This document shows, in pieces, positions 53,103 to 60,652 of a stretch of 64,000 nucleotides of DNA. The stretch covers positions 138,249 to 202,248 of the forward strand of contig JAYRJQ010000011.1 in NCBI GenBank assembly GCA_041906185.1, read 5' to 3'. The notes beneath the pieces are model-generated. The model was not told the origin of the DNA, made no database searches, and saw nothing but the letters and a program-made list of their open reading frames with translations. Positions within the stretch are counted from its first letter, which is position 1; the number at the start of each line of letters is the position of its first letter. The stretch is from Roseateles_B sp041906185. GTDB lineage: Bacteria; Pseudomonadota; Gammaproteobacteria; Burkholderiales; Burkholderiaceae_C. The translations under genes were made by a program, and so were the position numbers.

Positions 53103-54104
53103 ATGGACATGAACGGGACACCGATCCCCGCTGGCACCGGCACGCCGCTGCTGCAGCTGACGCAGGCCGGCAAGCAGTACCGGCAAGGCGGCCGCACGGT
53201 GCAGGCGCTGCAAGGCTTCGACCTGGCCCTGCAGCCAGGCGAGGTCGTCGGCCTACTGGGGCCCAATGGCTCGGGCAAGACGACGCTGGTGAAGCTGCTG
53301 ACCGGCCTGTGCGGTGCCGACGAGGGGCAGCTGCGCTGGCGCGGCGGCCCGGCGCGCCCGGCCGGCCAGGGCGGCGCGCACCTGCGCGAGATCGGTGTGC
53401 TGCTGGAGGGCCGCGGCGCCGCCTACGAGCGGCTCAGCACGCTGGAGAACGCCCGCTACTTCTGCGAGCTGCGCGAGAGCCGCTTCGACCCCGCCCGCTT
53501 TCGCGACATGGCCGAGACGCTGGGCCTCGCCGATGTCCGCACGCCCATCCGGCTGCTCTCCACCGGCAACAAGCTGCGGGCGGCCCTGATCGGGGCGCTG
53601 ATCCACCGCCCGGCGCTCGCGCTGCTCGATGAGCCCACGCTGGGGCTGGATCTCGAGGGCGTGGAGCGTCTGCATGCGCTCGTGCGTCAGGGCGTGCGGG
53701 ATGGGCAGACCTTCCTGATCAGCTCGCACGACCTGCATTTCGTCGAGCGGCTGTGCCCGCGCATCGTCTGCATCCAGCAGGGGCGCAAGCGCTTCGACGG
53801 CACGCGCGAGGCCTTCACCCACGTCGAGCATCCGTACCGGCTGCGGGTCCGCCACCCCGCGCCGTGCCCGCCGCTGCCCGAGGCCCTCGGCGGCCGCGCC
53901 TGGGAGCGCCAGGAGGCTGACTGGGTCCTGGCCCTGCGCGACCCGGCGGAGGTCATGCAGGTGATGCAGCAATGCCACGGCTGGCTGGCCGGCAGCGAGC
54001 AGCTGCAGCTGCGGCGCGTGGACCTGCGCGAGCACTACCTCGATCACCTTGCACCACCGGACGAGGCGCGCCCCGCCGAGGCCACCCCGGAGACCCTGGC
54101 ATGA
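53103..54104 (+). CDS. ABC exporter ATP-binding protein
   Basis: 333 residues from MDMNGTPIPAG. Walker A LLGPNGSGKTTLVKLL, a non-standard signature LLSTGNKLRAALIGAL instead of LSGGQ, Walker B LALLDEPTLGLDLEG and H-loop LISSHDLHFVE. LSTGN-type signatures are known in NatA-like exporters. A C-terminal extension of about 80 residues follows. The permease gene overlaps the stop codon (ATGA at 54101-54104), so the two form one exporter. Confidence 0.92.
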   Translation: MDMNGTPIPAGTGTPLLQLTQAGKQYRQGGRTVQALQGFDLALQPGEVVGLLGPNGSGKTTLVKLLTGLCGADEGQLRWRGGPARPAGQGGAHLREIGVLLEGRGAAYERLSTLENARYFCELRESRFDPARFRDMAETLGLADVRTPIRLLSTGNKLRAALIGALIHRPALALLDEPTLGLDLEGVERLHALVRQGVRDGQTFLISSHDLHFVERLCPRIVCIQQGRKRFDGTREAFTHVEHPYRLRVRHPAPCPPLPEALGGRAWERQEADWVLALRDPAEVMQVMQQCHGWLAGSEQLQLRRVDLREHYLDHLAPPDEARPAEATPETLA

Positions 54105-54862
54105 CCCGCTTGCTGAAACACGGCCTGAACGAGACCCGCCGCGCCCTCTGGCTGGCCCGCCGCTACTGGCTCGAAACCCTGCTCGGGCTCAGCTTCCTGC
54201 TGAGCCTCTTCGGCGGCCTCGTGTTCGCGGTCCTCAAGGCCAGCGGGCAGAGCCTCGCGTCCGGCCAGGCCGACGGCCTGATCGCCGGCTTCGCGCTGTG
54301 GCTGTTCGCCAGCGGCGCGGCGCATGCGGGCACCAAAGAGGTCGTCGAGGAAACCCGCCAGCGCACGCTGGAGCAGCTCAATCTCGCGCCGCTGAGCCTG
54401 GGCGGCCTGCTGGGCGTGCGCCTGGTGCTGGGGCTGGCCGCCGGCCTGGCGATGCTGGTGCTGTGCCTCGCGCTGGTCGGGGTACTGACCCACGGCCGCG
54501 TCCAGGCGTCGCCCGAGGTGTTGGGGCTGGCGCTGCTGGGCTGCCCCGCGCTGGCCGGCCTGGGCTACGCGCTCGCGGGCTTCAGCTTGCTGGTCAAGCG
54601 GGGCGAGCTGCTGATGGTCGCGGCCTATCCGGTGGTGATCGCCCTCGTGTCGCTGCCGGCCTACCCGCTGTCGGGCCTGGGCGCGCTGCCCTATGCGCTG
54701 GCAGCGGCCGCGGCCCGGCAGGCCGCCCTCGGCACGGCACTGGCGCCGGCCGTCTGGGGCTGGGTGGCGCTCAACAGCGCGGTCTACCTCGGCCTTGGCC
54801 TGCTTGTCTGGCGGCGCTGCCTGCGGCAGGCGCGGCAGCTGGGCGTGCTCGGACATCTGTGA
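54101..54862 (+). CDS. ABC-2 exporter permease
   Basis: 253 residues with six membrane helices (LLGLSFLLSLFGGLVFAVL; LIAGFALWLFASGAAHAG; LGLAAGLAMLVLCLALVGV; LGLALLGCPALAGLGYALAG; LMVAAYPVVIALVSLPAYP; WVALNSAVYLGLGLLVW). The VVEETRQRTLEQLNLAPLS segment is the coupling helix region usual for ABC-2 permeases. It is coupled to the ATPase gene just upstream; the exported substrate is unknown. Confidence 0.9.
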   Translation: MTRLLKHGLNETRRALWLARRYWLETLLGLSFLLSLFGGLVFAVLKASGQSLASGQADGLIAGFALWLFASGAAHAGTKEVVEETRQRTLEQLNLAPLSLGGLLGVRLVLGLAAGLAMLVLCLALVGVLTHGRVQASPEVLGLALLGCPALAGLGYALAGFSLLVKRGELLMVAAYPVVIALVSLPAYPLSGLGALPYALAAAAARQAALGTALAPAVWGWVALNSAVYLGLGLLVWRRCLRQARQLGVLGHL

Positions 54863-54911
54863 GCGTGGGGGGATCGGCGTCCGGCCGCGGGCCCGGTCCT
54901 ACACTGCCGTC

Positions 54912-55460
54912 ATGGATGACATCGTCAAGGCGGCCCTGAAGAAGTGGCCCAACGTCCCCCACTGCCACGACTGGCTGGCCCTCGACGCCCGCGGTGACTG
55001 GTACATGCGCGACGAGCGCATCCAGGCCGCCGGCCCCTTCCCGCAGGTCAAGGGCAGCCGGATCACGCACGAGAAGCTGCGCGAGTTCATCCACCGCAAC
55101 TACCTGCCCGACGCGCAGGGCGCCTGGTTCTTCCAGAACGGGCCGCAGCGGGTCTACGTCACCCTGGAGCTGACCCCGCACATCTGGCGCCTGCACGGCC
55201 GGGCCGCAGACGGCGCGCCGCGCGTCCACAGCCATACCGGCCCGGAGGCCACCGTGCTGGAGAGCTGGCTGGATGAGAACGACCGCCTGCTGCTGGCCGC
55301 GCGCCTGCCCGGCCTCCCCGACCCGGTGCTGGGTCTGGTGCACAGCCTCGACATGGGCGAGGCCGCCGAGGCCGTCGAGCAGGGCCTCTGGCAGCCCGGG
55401 AGCAGCCTCCTCGAGGACCTGTGCGCGCGCTACCGGGTGGTGCGCCACCCACAGCCCTGA
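54912..55460 (+). CDS. DUF2944/DUF2946-type protein, Burkholderiales-specific
   Basis: 182 residues from MDDIVKAALKKWPNVPHCHDWLALDARG. The block WFFQNGPQRVYVTLELTPHIWRLHG is the family signature I recall for a conserved betaproteobacterial DUF; the exact DUF number is uncertain. No signal peptide or membrane segment. The role is unknown. It lies between the ABC exporter pair and a periplasmic binding protein. Confidence 0.75.
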   Translation: MDDIVKAALKKWPNVPHCHDWLALDARGDWYMRDERIQAAGPFPQVKGSRITHEKLREFIHRNYLPDAQGAWFFQNGPQRVYVTLELTPHIWRLHGRAADGAPRVHSHTGPEATVLESWLDENDRLLLAARLPGLPDPVLGLVHSLDMGEAAEAVEQGLWQPGSSLLEDLCARYRVVRHPQP

Positions 55461-55524
55461 ACCGGCCCGGAAGCCGCCGCCCCCTCCGGCTAGACTTGCG
55501 CCACCACCACTTGCCGCATCAGGG

Positions 55525-56304
55525 ATGGCTGCCAACAAAGGCTCGGTGACGACAGGATGGCGCTGGCTGGCCCTGCTCGGGGTGGCCTGCGCGCAGTCGG
55601 CGGCCGCCTTCCAGGTCTGCGTGGGCGATGTGCCCGTGCCGCCCTTCATCAGCGGGAACCCGAAGCAGCCCGGCACGACCGAGCGGCTGATGCTGGACGC
55701 CGGCCGCCAGGTCGGCCTGCCGGTGGAACTGGTGCGCTGGCCGGCACGCCGCTGCTACGAGCAGATGCGCCTGGGCCAGATCGAGGCCGGCGTGGCCGCC
55801 CCCATCCCGTCCAATCTGCAGGACTTCGACTTTCCCGGCAACCCGCCCGGGGACCCCCAGATGCGCATTGCCCGGACCGGCATCGTGCTGGTGAGGCGTC
55901 AGGACATGGCCGTGCAGTGGGACGGCCACAAGCTGGCGCTGCCGCAGGGCCAGGTGCCCCGCGTGGGCGCGCGCGCCGGCTTCCGGGCCAGCGTGGAGGC
56001 CATCCGCCGCCTGGGGCTGGAGCTCACGCCCGGCCCGAACCAGTCCGCCCAGGTGCTGCGCATGCTGCAGCTCGGCCGCCTGGACCTCGCCGTTCTGGTG
56101 CAGGACGAAGCCGAGGCCCTGCTCGCGCGGCCCGAGTTCGGCGGCCTCGCCCTGATGGACCCGCCGCTGGTGGTGAGCGACTTCTACATCATGACGATCC
56201 GGCCTCTGCCCGAGCCGCTGCGCCAGAAGGTCCGGCGCTGGTGGGAGCTGATGGCGCAGTGGCGCGATCTCCCCGCCTACCGCGCGCCGCCGCCCGGCCC
56301 CTGA
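55525..56304 (+). CDS. Orphan periplasmic SBP_bac_3-like binding protein
   Basis: 259 residues with a signal peptide (cleavage near AAA-27). The mature protein has VCVGDVPVPPFISGN, MLDAGRQVGLPVELVRWPARRCYEQMRLGQIEAGVAA and GRLDLAVLVQDEAEALL, the shape of an amino-acid-type binding protein. Like the pair at 24.3-26.2 kb it has no transporter genes, but it is not a close copy of them. Ligand unknown. Confidence 0.78.
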   Translation: MAANKGSVTTGWRWLALLGVACAQSAAAFQVCVGDVPVPPFISGNPKQPGTTERLMLDAGRQVGLPVELVRWPARRCYEQMRLGQIEAGVAAPIPSNLQDFDFPGNPPGDPQMRIARTGIVLVRRQDMAVQWDGHKLALPQGQVPRVGARAGFRASVEAIRRLGLELTPGPNQSAQVLRMLQLGRLDLAVLVQDEAEALLARPEFGGLALMDPPLVVSDFYIMTIRPLPEPLRQKVRRWWELMAQWRDLPAYRAPPPGP

Positions 56305-56327
56305 GCGCGCCGGCCCGCGCGGCCATG

Positions 56328-56360
56328 AAAAAAGCCGCCGGTCTCGCGACGGGCGGCTTT
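56328..56360 (-). terminator. Rho-independent terminator of cytochrome c5
   Basis: AAAGCCGCC (56331-56339) pairs with GGCGGCTTT (56352-56360). Read on the minus strand, a run of six T residues (A-run 56328-56333) follows. It starts 18 bases past the cytochrome stop codon. Confidence 0.85.
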
Positions 56361-56377
56361 CCTGGAGGACGCAGGCG

Positions 56378-56920
56378 TCAGTTGGCGGCCGAAGCGGCAG
56401 CGGCGGGCGCCTTGGGTTCGTCGAACTTGGCACCGGCGTTGTTGGCCATGTAGACCACGGCGCGGGCGATCTCGACATCGCTGTGCTCGCCACCGCCCTG
56501 CGGGCTCATGGCGTTCTTGCCCTTCAGTGCCGAGTTCAGCAGGGCCTCGAAGCCGGTCTTGATGCGGGGACCCCAGGCGGCGGCGTCACCGAACTTGGGA
56601 GCGCCCATCGCGCCCGTGCCGTGGCAGGCGGCGCACTGGGCCTGGAAGACCTGCTCGCCGGTCTTCAGGGCGCCGGCGCTGGAGGCGTCCACCAGCTTGA
56701 TGGTGCCGATGGGCTGGATGCGGGCGGCGGTCGCCTGCTCCTCGAGGCCCACGCTGCCGGCGGCCGGCTTGGCGTCCGTCGTGACGTAGTTGGCCAGCAG
56801 GATGATCACCAGGATGGGCACGACGAACGCGAAGAAGACGGCCCAGGCCAGCTGCTTCGGCGTCTTGATCGGGCCTTCGTGGGCGCCGTGGTCTTGATCC
56901 TGGTCCTGGTGTCCGCTCAT
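56378..56920 (-). CDS. Cytochrome c5-type membrane-anchored c-type cytochrome
   Basis: 180 residues. A cytoplasmic acidic/His-rich start (MSGHQDQDQDHGAHEG) precedes one membrane helix (LAWAVFFAFVVPILVIILLANYV), then a haem c domain with QVFQAQCAACHGTGAMGAPKFGD and the late MSPQGGGEHSDVEIARAVVYM (axial Met region). This matches cytochrome c5, a small electron carrier of the respiratory chain. A TATAAT box lies in its upstream region. It stands alone with its own terminator. Confidence 0.92.
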   Translation of the reverse strand: MSGHQDQDQDHGAHEGPIKTPKQLAWAVFFAFVVPILVIILLANYVTTDAKPAAGSVGLEEQATAARIQPIGTIKLVDASSAGALKTGEQVFQAQCAACHGTGAMGAPKFGDAAAWGPRIKTGFEALLNSALKGKNAMSPQGGGEHSDVEIARAVVYMANNAGAKFDEPKAPAAAASAAN

Positions 56921-57009
56921 GAAATCCTCGCTGCCGTCAGCAATAGTCTGCAATTTGGAAGATGCCAGGCCGGTGCCTGGGCTCGCCGCGAAGGGCGCAA
57001 AACCGCGGA

Positions 57010-57015
57010 ATTATA
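57010..57015 (-). promoter_or_regulatory. -10 box (TATAAT) of the cytochrome c5 gene
   Basis: A consensus TATAAT on the minus strand, 90 bases before the cytochrome ATG. The -35 region is weak (CTCTGT at a 17-base spacing). Confidence 0.55.
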
Positions 57016-57124
57016 GGCCGCACCCCCGGTGCACAGAGCTTTACCGGCGCGACAAATGCCGCGGACGCCACAACCGCATGATGAGAACCCGGATGTTCAG
57101 CTTTTGCACTTTGTGCCTCCTCTC

Positions 57125-58705
57125 ATGAAGTCCTGCCTCCCGGGTCCGAGCCGCCGGCACTGGCTGCTTTGCGGCGCAAGCCTCCCCCTGCTGGCCGCTT
57201 GGCCGCGCCCCGCCCGCGCCACCGACGCCCCCTCGCCGCGCCGCGCGCCGCTCACCGACGAGGAGCGCGCCCATCACGCCCTCAAGCGTCTTGCCTATGG
57301 CCCGCGCCCGCAGGACGTGCAGGAGATCCAGCGCCTGGGCGCCGCCCGCTGGCTGGACGGTTTCCTGCAGGAGCAGCTCCGCCCGCAGGCCCTGCCACCG
57401 GCCCTGGAGCAGCGCCTGGCCGGCCTGCCGACCTGGCAGGAGACCCAGGGGGAGCTGGGCGAGCGCTTCCGCAAGGCGCACCAGGCCCAGCAGGCCCGCA
57501 AGGAAGCCCGCGCGGGCGAGGGCGGCGAGGAGGCCGTCGCCAATGCGCGGCGCGAGCTCGTCCGCCCGGTGCTGCTGGAGGCCCAGTCCCAGCGCCTGTG
57601 GCGGGCACTGGAGAGCCCGGCGCAGCTGCAGGAGCGGCTCGTCGAGTTCTGGTTCAACCACTTCAACGTCTTCGCGGGCAAGAGCGCGGTGAGCGTGTAC
57701 GCCGGCGCCTACGAGCGCGAGGCCATTCGCCCGCACATCCTCGGCCGCTTCCGGGACCTGCTGGGCGCCACCGCCCGGCATCCGGCCATGCTCATCTATC
57801 TGGACAACCACCTGAGTGTGGCGCCGGGCTTCCAGCCGCGCCGGGCCAACGCGCGCGCCCAGGGCCTCAACGAAAACTACGCCCGCGAGCTGATGGAGCT
57901 GCACACGCTGGGCGTGGATGGTGGCTACACGCAGACGGACGTCACCGAGCTGGCGCGCATGCTCACCGGCTGGACGCTGGACCTGCGCGGCCTGGGCCAC
58001 GCCCGGGATCTCTTCACCTTCGACCCGCGGCGCCATGACCACGGCGAGAAGCTCTGGCTGGGGCGGCGCTTCCATCACGCCAACCCCAGCGAGGGGCCGC
58101 GCGCCGGGCAGCGCGAGGGCGAGCAGGCGCTGGACGTCCTCGCCCGCCACCCCGCCACGGCCCGCCACCTGAGCCACCGCCTGGCCCAGACCTTCGTCGC
58201 CGACGAGCCGCCGCCGGCGCTCGTCGAGCGGCTCGCGCAGGTCTTCCTGCGCAGCGACGGCGACCTGCGCCAGTGGACCGAGGCCCTCATCCAGGACCCC
58301 GAGTTCTGGAGTGCCGAGCACTGGCAGGCCAAGTACCGGACGCCCTACCAGTACGTGCTGGCCGCCCTGCGCGCCGTGAACGCCCAGGTGGACGAGCCCG
58401 CGCAGCTGATCCCGGTGCTGGCCGGGGCTGGGCAGCCGCTGTATGGCTGGCAGACCCCCGACGGCTACAAGACCACCGCCGCCGCTTGGCGCGGCCCCGA
58501 GGCCCTGACACAGCGCGTGCAGTTCGCAAGTTCGCTGGCCGAGGGCCGCCTCGGCCGGCGCTGGAACGCCGACACGCGGCCGCAGGCCCTGCTCGCGACC
58601 CTCGGCCCGAGCCTGCAGGCCCCGACCCGCGCGGCGCTGCAGGGCGACGCCCCCGCCGCCCAGACCGCCCTGCTGCTGGCCGGCCCCGATTTCATGCAGT
58701 GCTGA
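57125..58705 (+). CDS. DUF1800 family protein, Tat-exported
   Basis: 526 residues. The signal has SRRHWLLCGASLPLLAA. Family features: HHALKRLAYGPRPQDVQEIQRLG, LVEFWFNHFNVFAGK, YDNHLSVAPG-like LDNHLSVAPGFQP, LNENYARELMELHTLGVDGGYTQ, ELARMLTGWTLD and AALRAVNAQVDEPAQLIPVLAGAGQPLYGW. DUF1800 proteins are usually paired with a DUF1501 protein; function is unknown. The DUF1501 gene starts nine bases after its stop. Confidence 0.93.
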   Translation: MKSCLPGPSRRHWLLCGASLPLLAAWPRPARATDAPSPRRAPLTDEERAHHALKRLAYGPRPQDVQEIQRLGAARWLDGFLQEQLRPQALPPALEQRLAGLPTWQETQGELGERFRKAHQAQQARKEARAGEGGEEAVANARRELVRPVLLEAQSQRLWRALESPAQLQERLVEFWFNHFNVFAGKSAVSVYAGAYEREAIRPHILGRFRDLLGATARHPAMLIYLDNHLSVAPGFQPRRANARAQGLNENYARELMELHTLGVDGGYTQTDVTELARMLTGWTLDLRGLGHARDLFTFDPRRHDHGEKLWLGRRFHHANPSEGPRAGQREGEQALDVLARHPATARHLSHRLAQTFVADEPPPALVERLAQVFLRSDGDLRQWTEALIQDPEFWSAEHWQAKYRTPYQYVLAALRAVNAQVDEPAQLIPVLAGAGQPLYGWQTPDGYKTTAAAWRGPEALTQRVQFASSLAEGRLGRRWNADTRPQALLATLGPSLQAPTRAALQGDAPAAQTALLLAGPDFMQC

Positions 58706-58714
58706 GGTGTGGAC

Positions 58715-60034
58715 ATGACCCGATCTCCTTCCCGGCCTGCGGGCCTTCATCGTCGCGACTGGCTGCTGCACGGCGCGGCGGCCCTCGGCGCGCTGGCCAC
58801 CCCGGCCTTCGCCACCGCCGCCGCCCCGGCCAGCCTGCCGGACGGCCGCCGCCCGCGCCTCGTGGTGGTGATGCTGCGCGGCGCCATCGACGGGCTGAAC
58901 GTCGTCATCCCCCATGGCGACCCGGCTTATGCCCGCGCCCGGCCGCGCCTGGCCATTGCCCGTCCCGGCGAGGACGGCGGGGCCCTGGCCCTGGACCGCC
59001 TCTTCGGCCTGCACCCCGCCGCCAGCCCGCTGATGCCCTACTGGCAGCGCGGCCTGCTGGGCTTCGTCCATGCCAGCGGCTCGCCGGACAGCACCCGCTC
59101 GCACTTCGACGCGCAGGACTACCTGGAATCCGGCACGCCGGGCCACAAGGGCACGCCGGACGGCTGGATGAACCGCCTGCTGGCCGGTCTGCCCGGACCG
59201 CACAGCGCCAGCCGCGCGCTGAGCCTGGGCAACACGCCGCCGCGCATCCTCTCCGGCCCGGCCCCCGTGGCCTTCCTCGGGACGGGGCCCAAGGCGCTCG
59301 ACCCCAAGGCCATCGACCAGGCCCGGCTGCAGCGCGGCCTGGCCAAGCTGTATGCCGGCCAGGACGGCCTCTCGCAGGACTACCGCGACGCCACGCAGTC
59401 CCGCCAGGACATGCGGCGCAGCCTCGCGCAAGCCGCCGAGCAGCCCCGCGGCATGAAGGACGAGGCCCCGAGCCGCGACCCCACCGCCGACGCCGGCGCG
59501 CCGTCTGCCCGCAGCTTTGCCGCCGACGCCCGGCGCCTGGGCGATCTGCTGCGGGCCGACGCCACCACGCAGCTGGCCTTCACCTCCGTGGGCGGCTGGG
59601 ACACGCACGTCAACCAGGGCGGCGCGACCGGGCAGCTGGCCAACCGCCTGGGGGCGCTGTGCGAGGGCCTCGATGCCCTGGCGCAGGGCCTGGGCGACCG
59701 CCTGCAGGACACCGTGATCGTCGTGATGAGCGAGTTCGGCCGCACTGTTCGCGAGAACGGCACCGGCGGCACCGACCACGGCCGTGGCAACGCCATGTGG
59801 CTGCTCGGCGGCCCGCTGCAGGGGGGCGCGGGCGGGCGCGTGATGGGCGAGTGGCCGGGCCTCGAGGACCGCGCCCTGGCTGATGGCCGCGACCTCGCCG
59901 TGAGCACCGATTTCCGCCATGTGCTGGCCCCGGTCCTGCGGGGCCACCTGGGGCTGGACGACGAGGCCCTCGCCCGCGTCTTCCCCGAGCTTCCGGGCCG
60001 CAGCGCCCCCGCGCTGAAGCTTCTGCGAAGCTGA
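58715..60034 (+). CDS. DUF1501 family protein, Tat-exported
   Basis: 439 residues. The signal has LHRRDWLLHGAAALGALAT. The sulfatase-like metal fold is indicated by LVVVMLRGAIDGLNVVIPHGD, SHFDAQDYLESGTPGHKG, VGGWDTHVNQGG and the C-terminal VVMSEFGRTVRENGTGGTDHGRGNAMWLLGG. It forms an operon with the DUF1800 gene, the two being exported together by the Tat route. Biological role unknown. A GTG six bases upstream is another possible start. Confidence 0.93.
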   Translation: MTRSPSRPAGLHRRDWLLHGAAALGALATPAFATAAAPASLPDGRRPRLVVVMLRGAIDGLNVVIPHGDPAYARARPRLAIARPGEDGGALALDRLFGLHPAASPLMPYWQRGLLGFVHASGSPDSTRSHFDAQDYLESGTPGHKGTPDGWMNRLLAGLPGPHSASRALSLGNTPPRILSGPAPVAFLGTGPKALDPKAIDQARLQRGLAKLYAGQDGLSQDYRDATQSRQDMRRSLAQAAEQPRGMKDEAPSRDPTADAGAPSARSFAADARRLGDLLRADATTQLAFTSVGGWDTHVNQGGATGQLANRLGALCEGLDALAQGLGDRLQDTVIVVMSEFGRTVRENGTGGTDHGRGNAMWLLGGPLQGGAGGRVMGEWPGLEDRALADGRDLAVSTDFRHVLAPVLRGHLGLDDEALARVFPELPGRSAPALKLLRS

Positions 60035-60072
60035 GCGGCCGATCTTCGTCCGGCGACGCCTGCAAGCCGGGT

Positions 60073-60078
60073 TAGAAT
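60073..60078 (+). promoter_or_regulatory. -10 box (TAGAAT) of the tRNA-Arg gene
   Basis: TAGAAT ends 13 bases before the mature tRNA, within GGGTTAGAATCC. The -35 box is not clear. Confidence 0.5.
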
Positions 60079-60091
60079 CCGCCGCTGGCGT

Positions 60092-60166
60092 GCGACCGTG
60101 GTGAAGTGGATATCATGGAGCCCTCCGAAGGCTTCGTCGCAAGTTCGATTCTTGCCGGTCGCGCCA
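60092..60166 (+). tRNA. tRNA-Arg (anticodon CCG)
   Basis: 75 bases. Acceptor GCGACCG (60092-60098) pairs with CGGTCGC (60156-60162); D-stem GTGA/TCAT; anticodon stem GAGCC/GGCTT with loop CTCCGAA, anticodon CCG at 60125-60127; T-stem GCAAG/CTTGC with loop TTCGATT; discriminator G and encoded CCA (60164-60166). It reads the CGG codon. Atypical DNA begins right after it, so it is a likely integration target. Confidence 0.95.
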
Positions 60167-60652
60167 CACGCCGCTGGGCCCTCTTTGCAGGGCCTGTGAC
60201 TTAGCCCATAAGTTGGCCGGGATGGCCAACGTTAAGTTAATTTCACTCTGGGCCAAGCTTTGCTTAATTCCGGAGTTGTAGCGGTCAGGCCTCTGTTGCG
60301 GGCACTGATGGATCGCTGGTTGTCACCCTGGATATCCGCGAGCAAGGCTGCCGGCCAGGCAAAGCTATCCGTACGCGCCAAAGCCGACGCTGGCCAAGGA
60401 CAGGTCTTGGTCTAGAAGCCCTCGGCCAAGTCGGCTAGCCCGAGCGCAATCACTGCAGGGATGTCGGCTTCAGGCTGGTCAGAGTCATTCGCGCCAGTGG
60501 CGTGAGCAACTGCATCAACCAGCAGTGGCCATTCAACGGTTGGCGCATCGTACGGCCGCTTCACATCCGTGACCTGCCGTACGAAAGTTGGCGACCGCGG
60601 CCTGCTCGTGAACGACCGGTTCGTTGCGGATTCGCCGGGCGATACCGACCCA
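60167..60652. other. Island boundary and 486-base stretch without a clear gene
   Basis: It contains a weak hairpin (60177-60194: GGCCCT/AGGGCC), the inverted repeat at 60212-60230, then mixed sequence with a poorly supported minus-strand frame (60412-60777, 121 residues, ending LGLADLAEGF). Base composition is visibly lower in GC than the left side. Confidence 0.5.
60212..60230. repeat. Inverted repeat GTTGGCC-GGGAT-GGCCAAC
   Basis: Perfect 7-base arms (60212-60218, 60224-60230) around GGGAT, flanked by TTAGCCCATAA and GTTAAGTTAA. It lies 45 bases beyond the tRNA end and looks like a recombinase-binding end rather than a terminator. Confidence 0.6.

Noticed and set aside
60177..60194. Terminator after the tRNA gene
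   Set aside because: A 6-bp GGCCCT/AGGGCC hairpin without a T tract is too weak to call.
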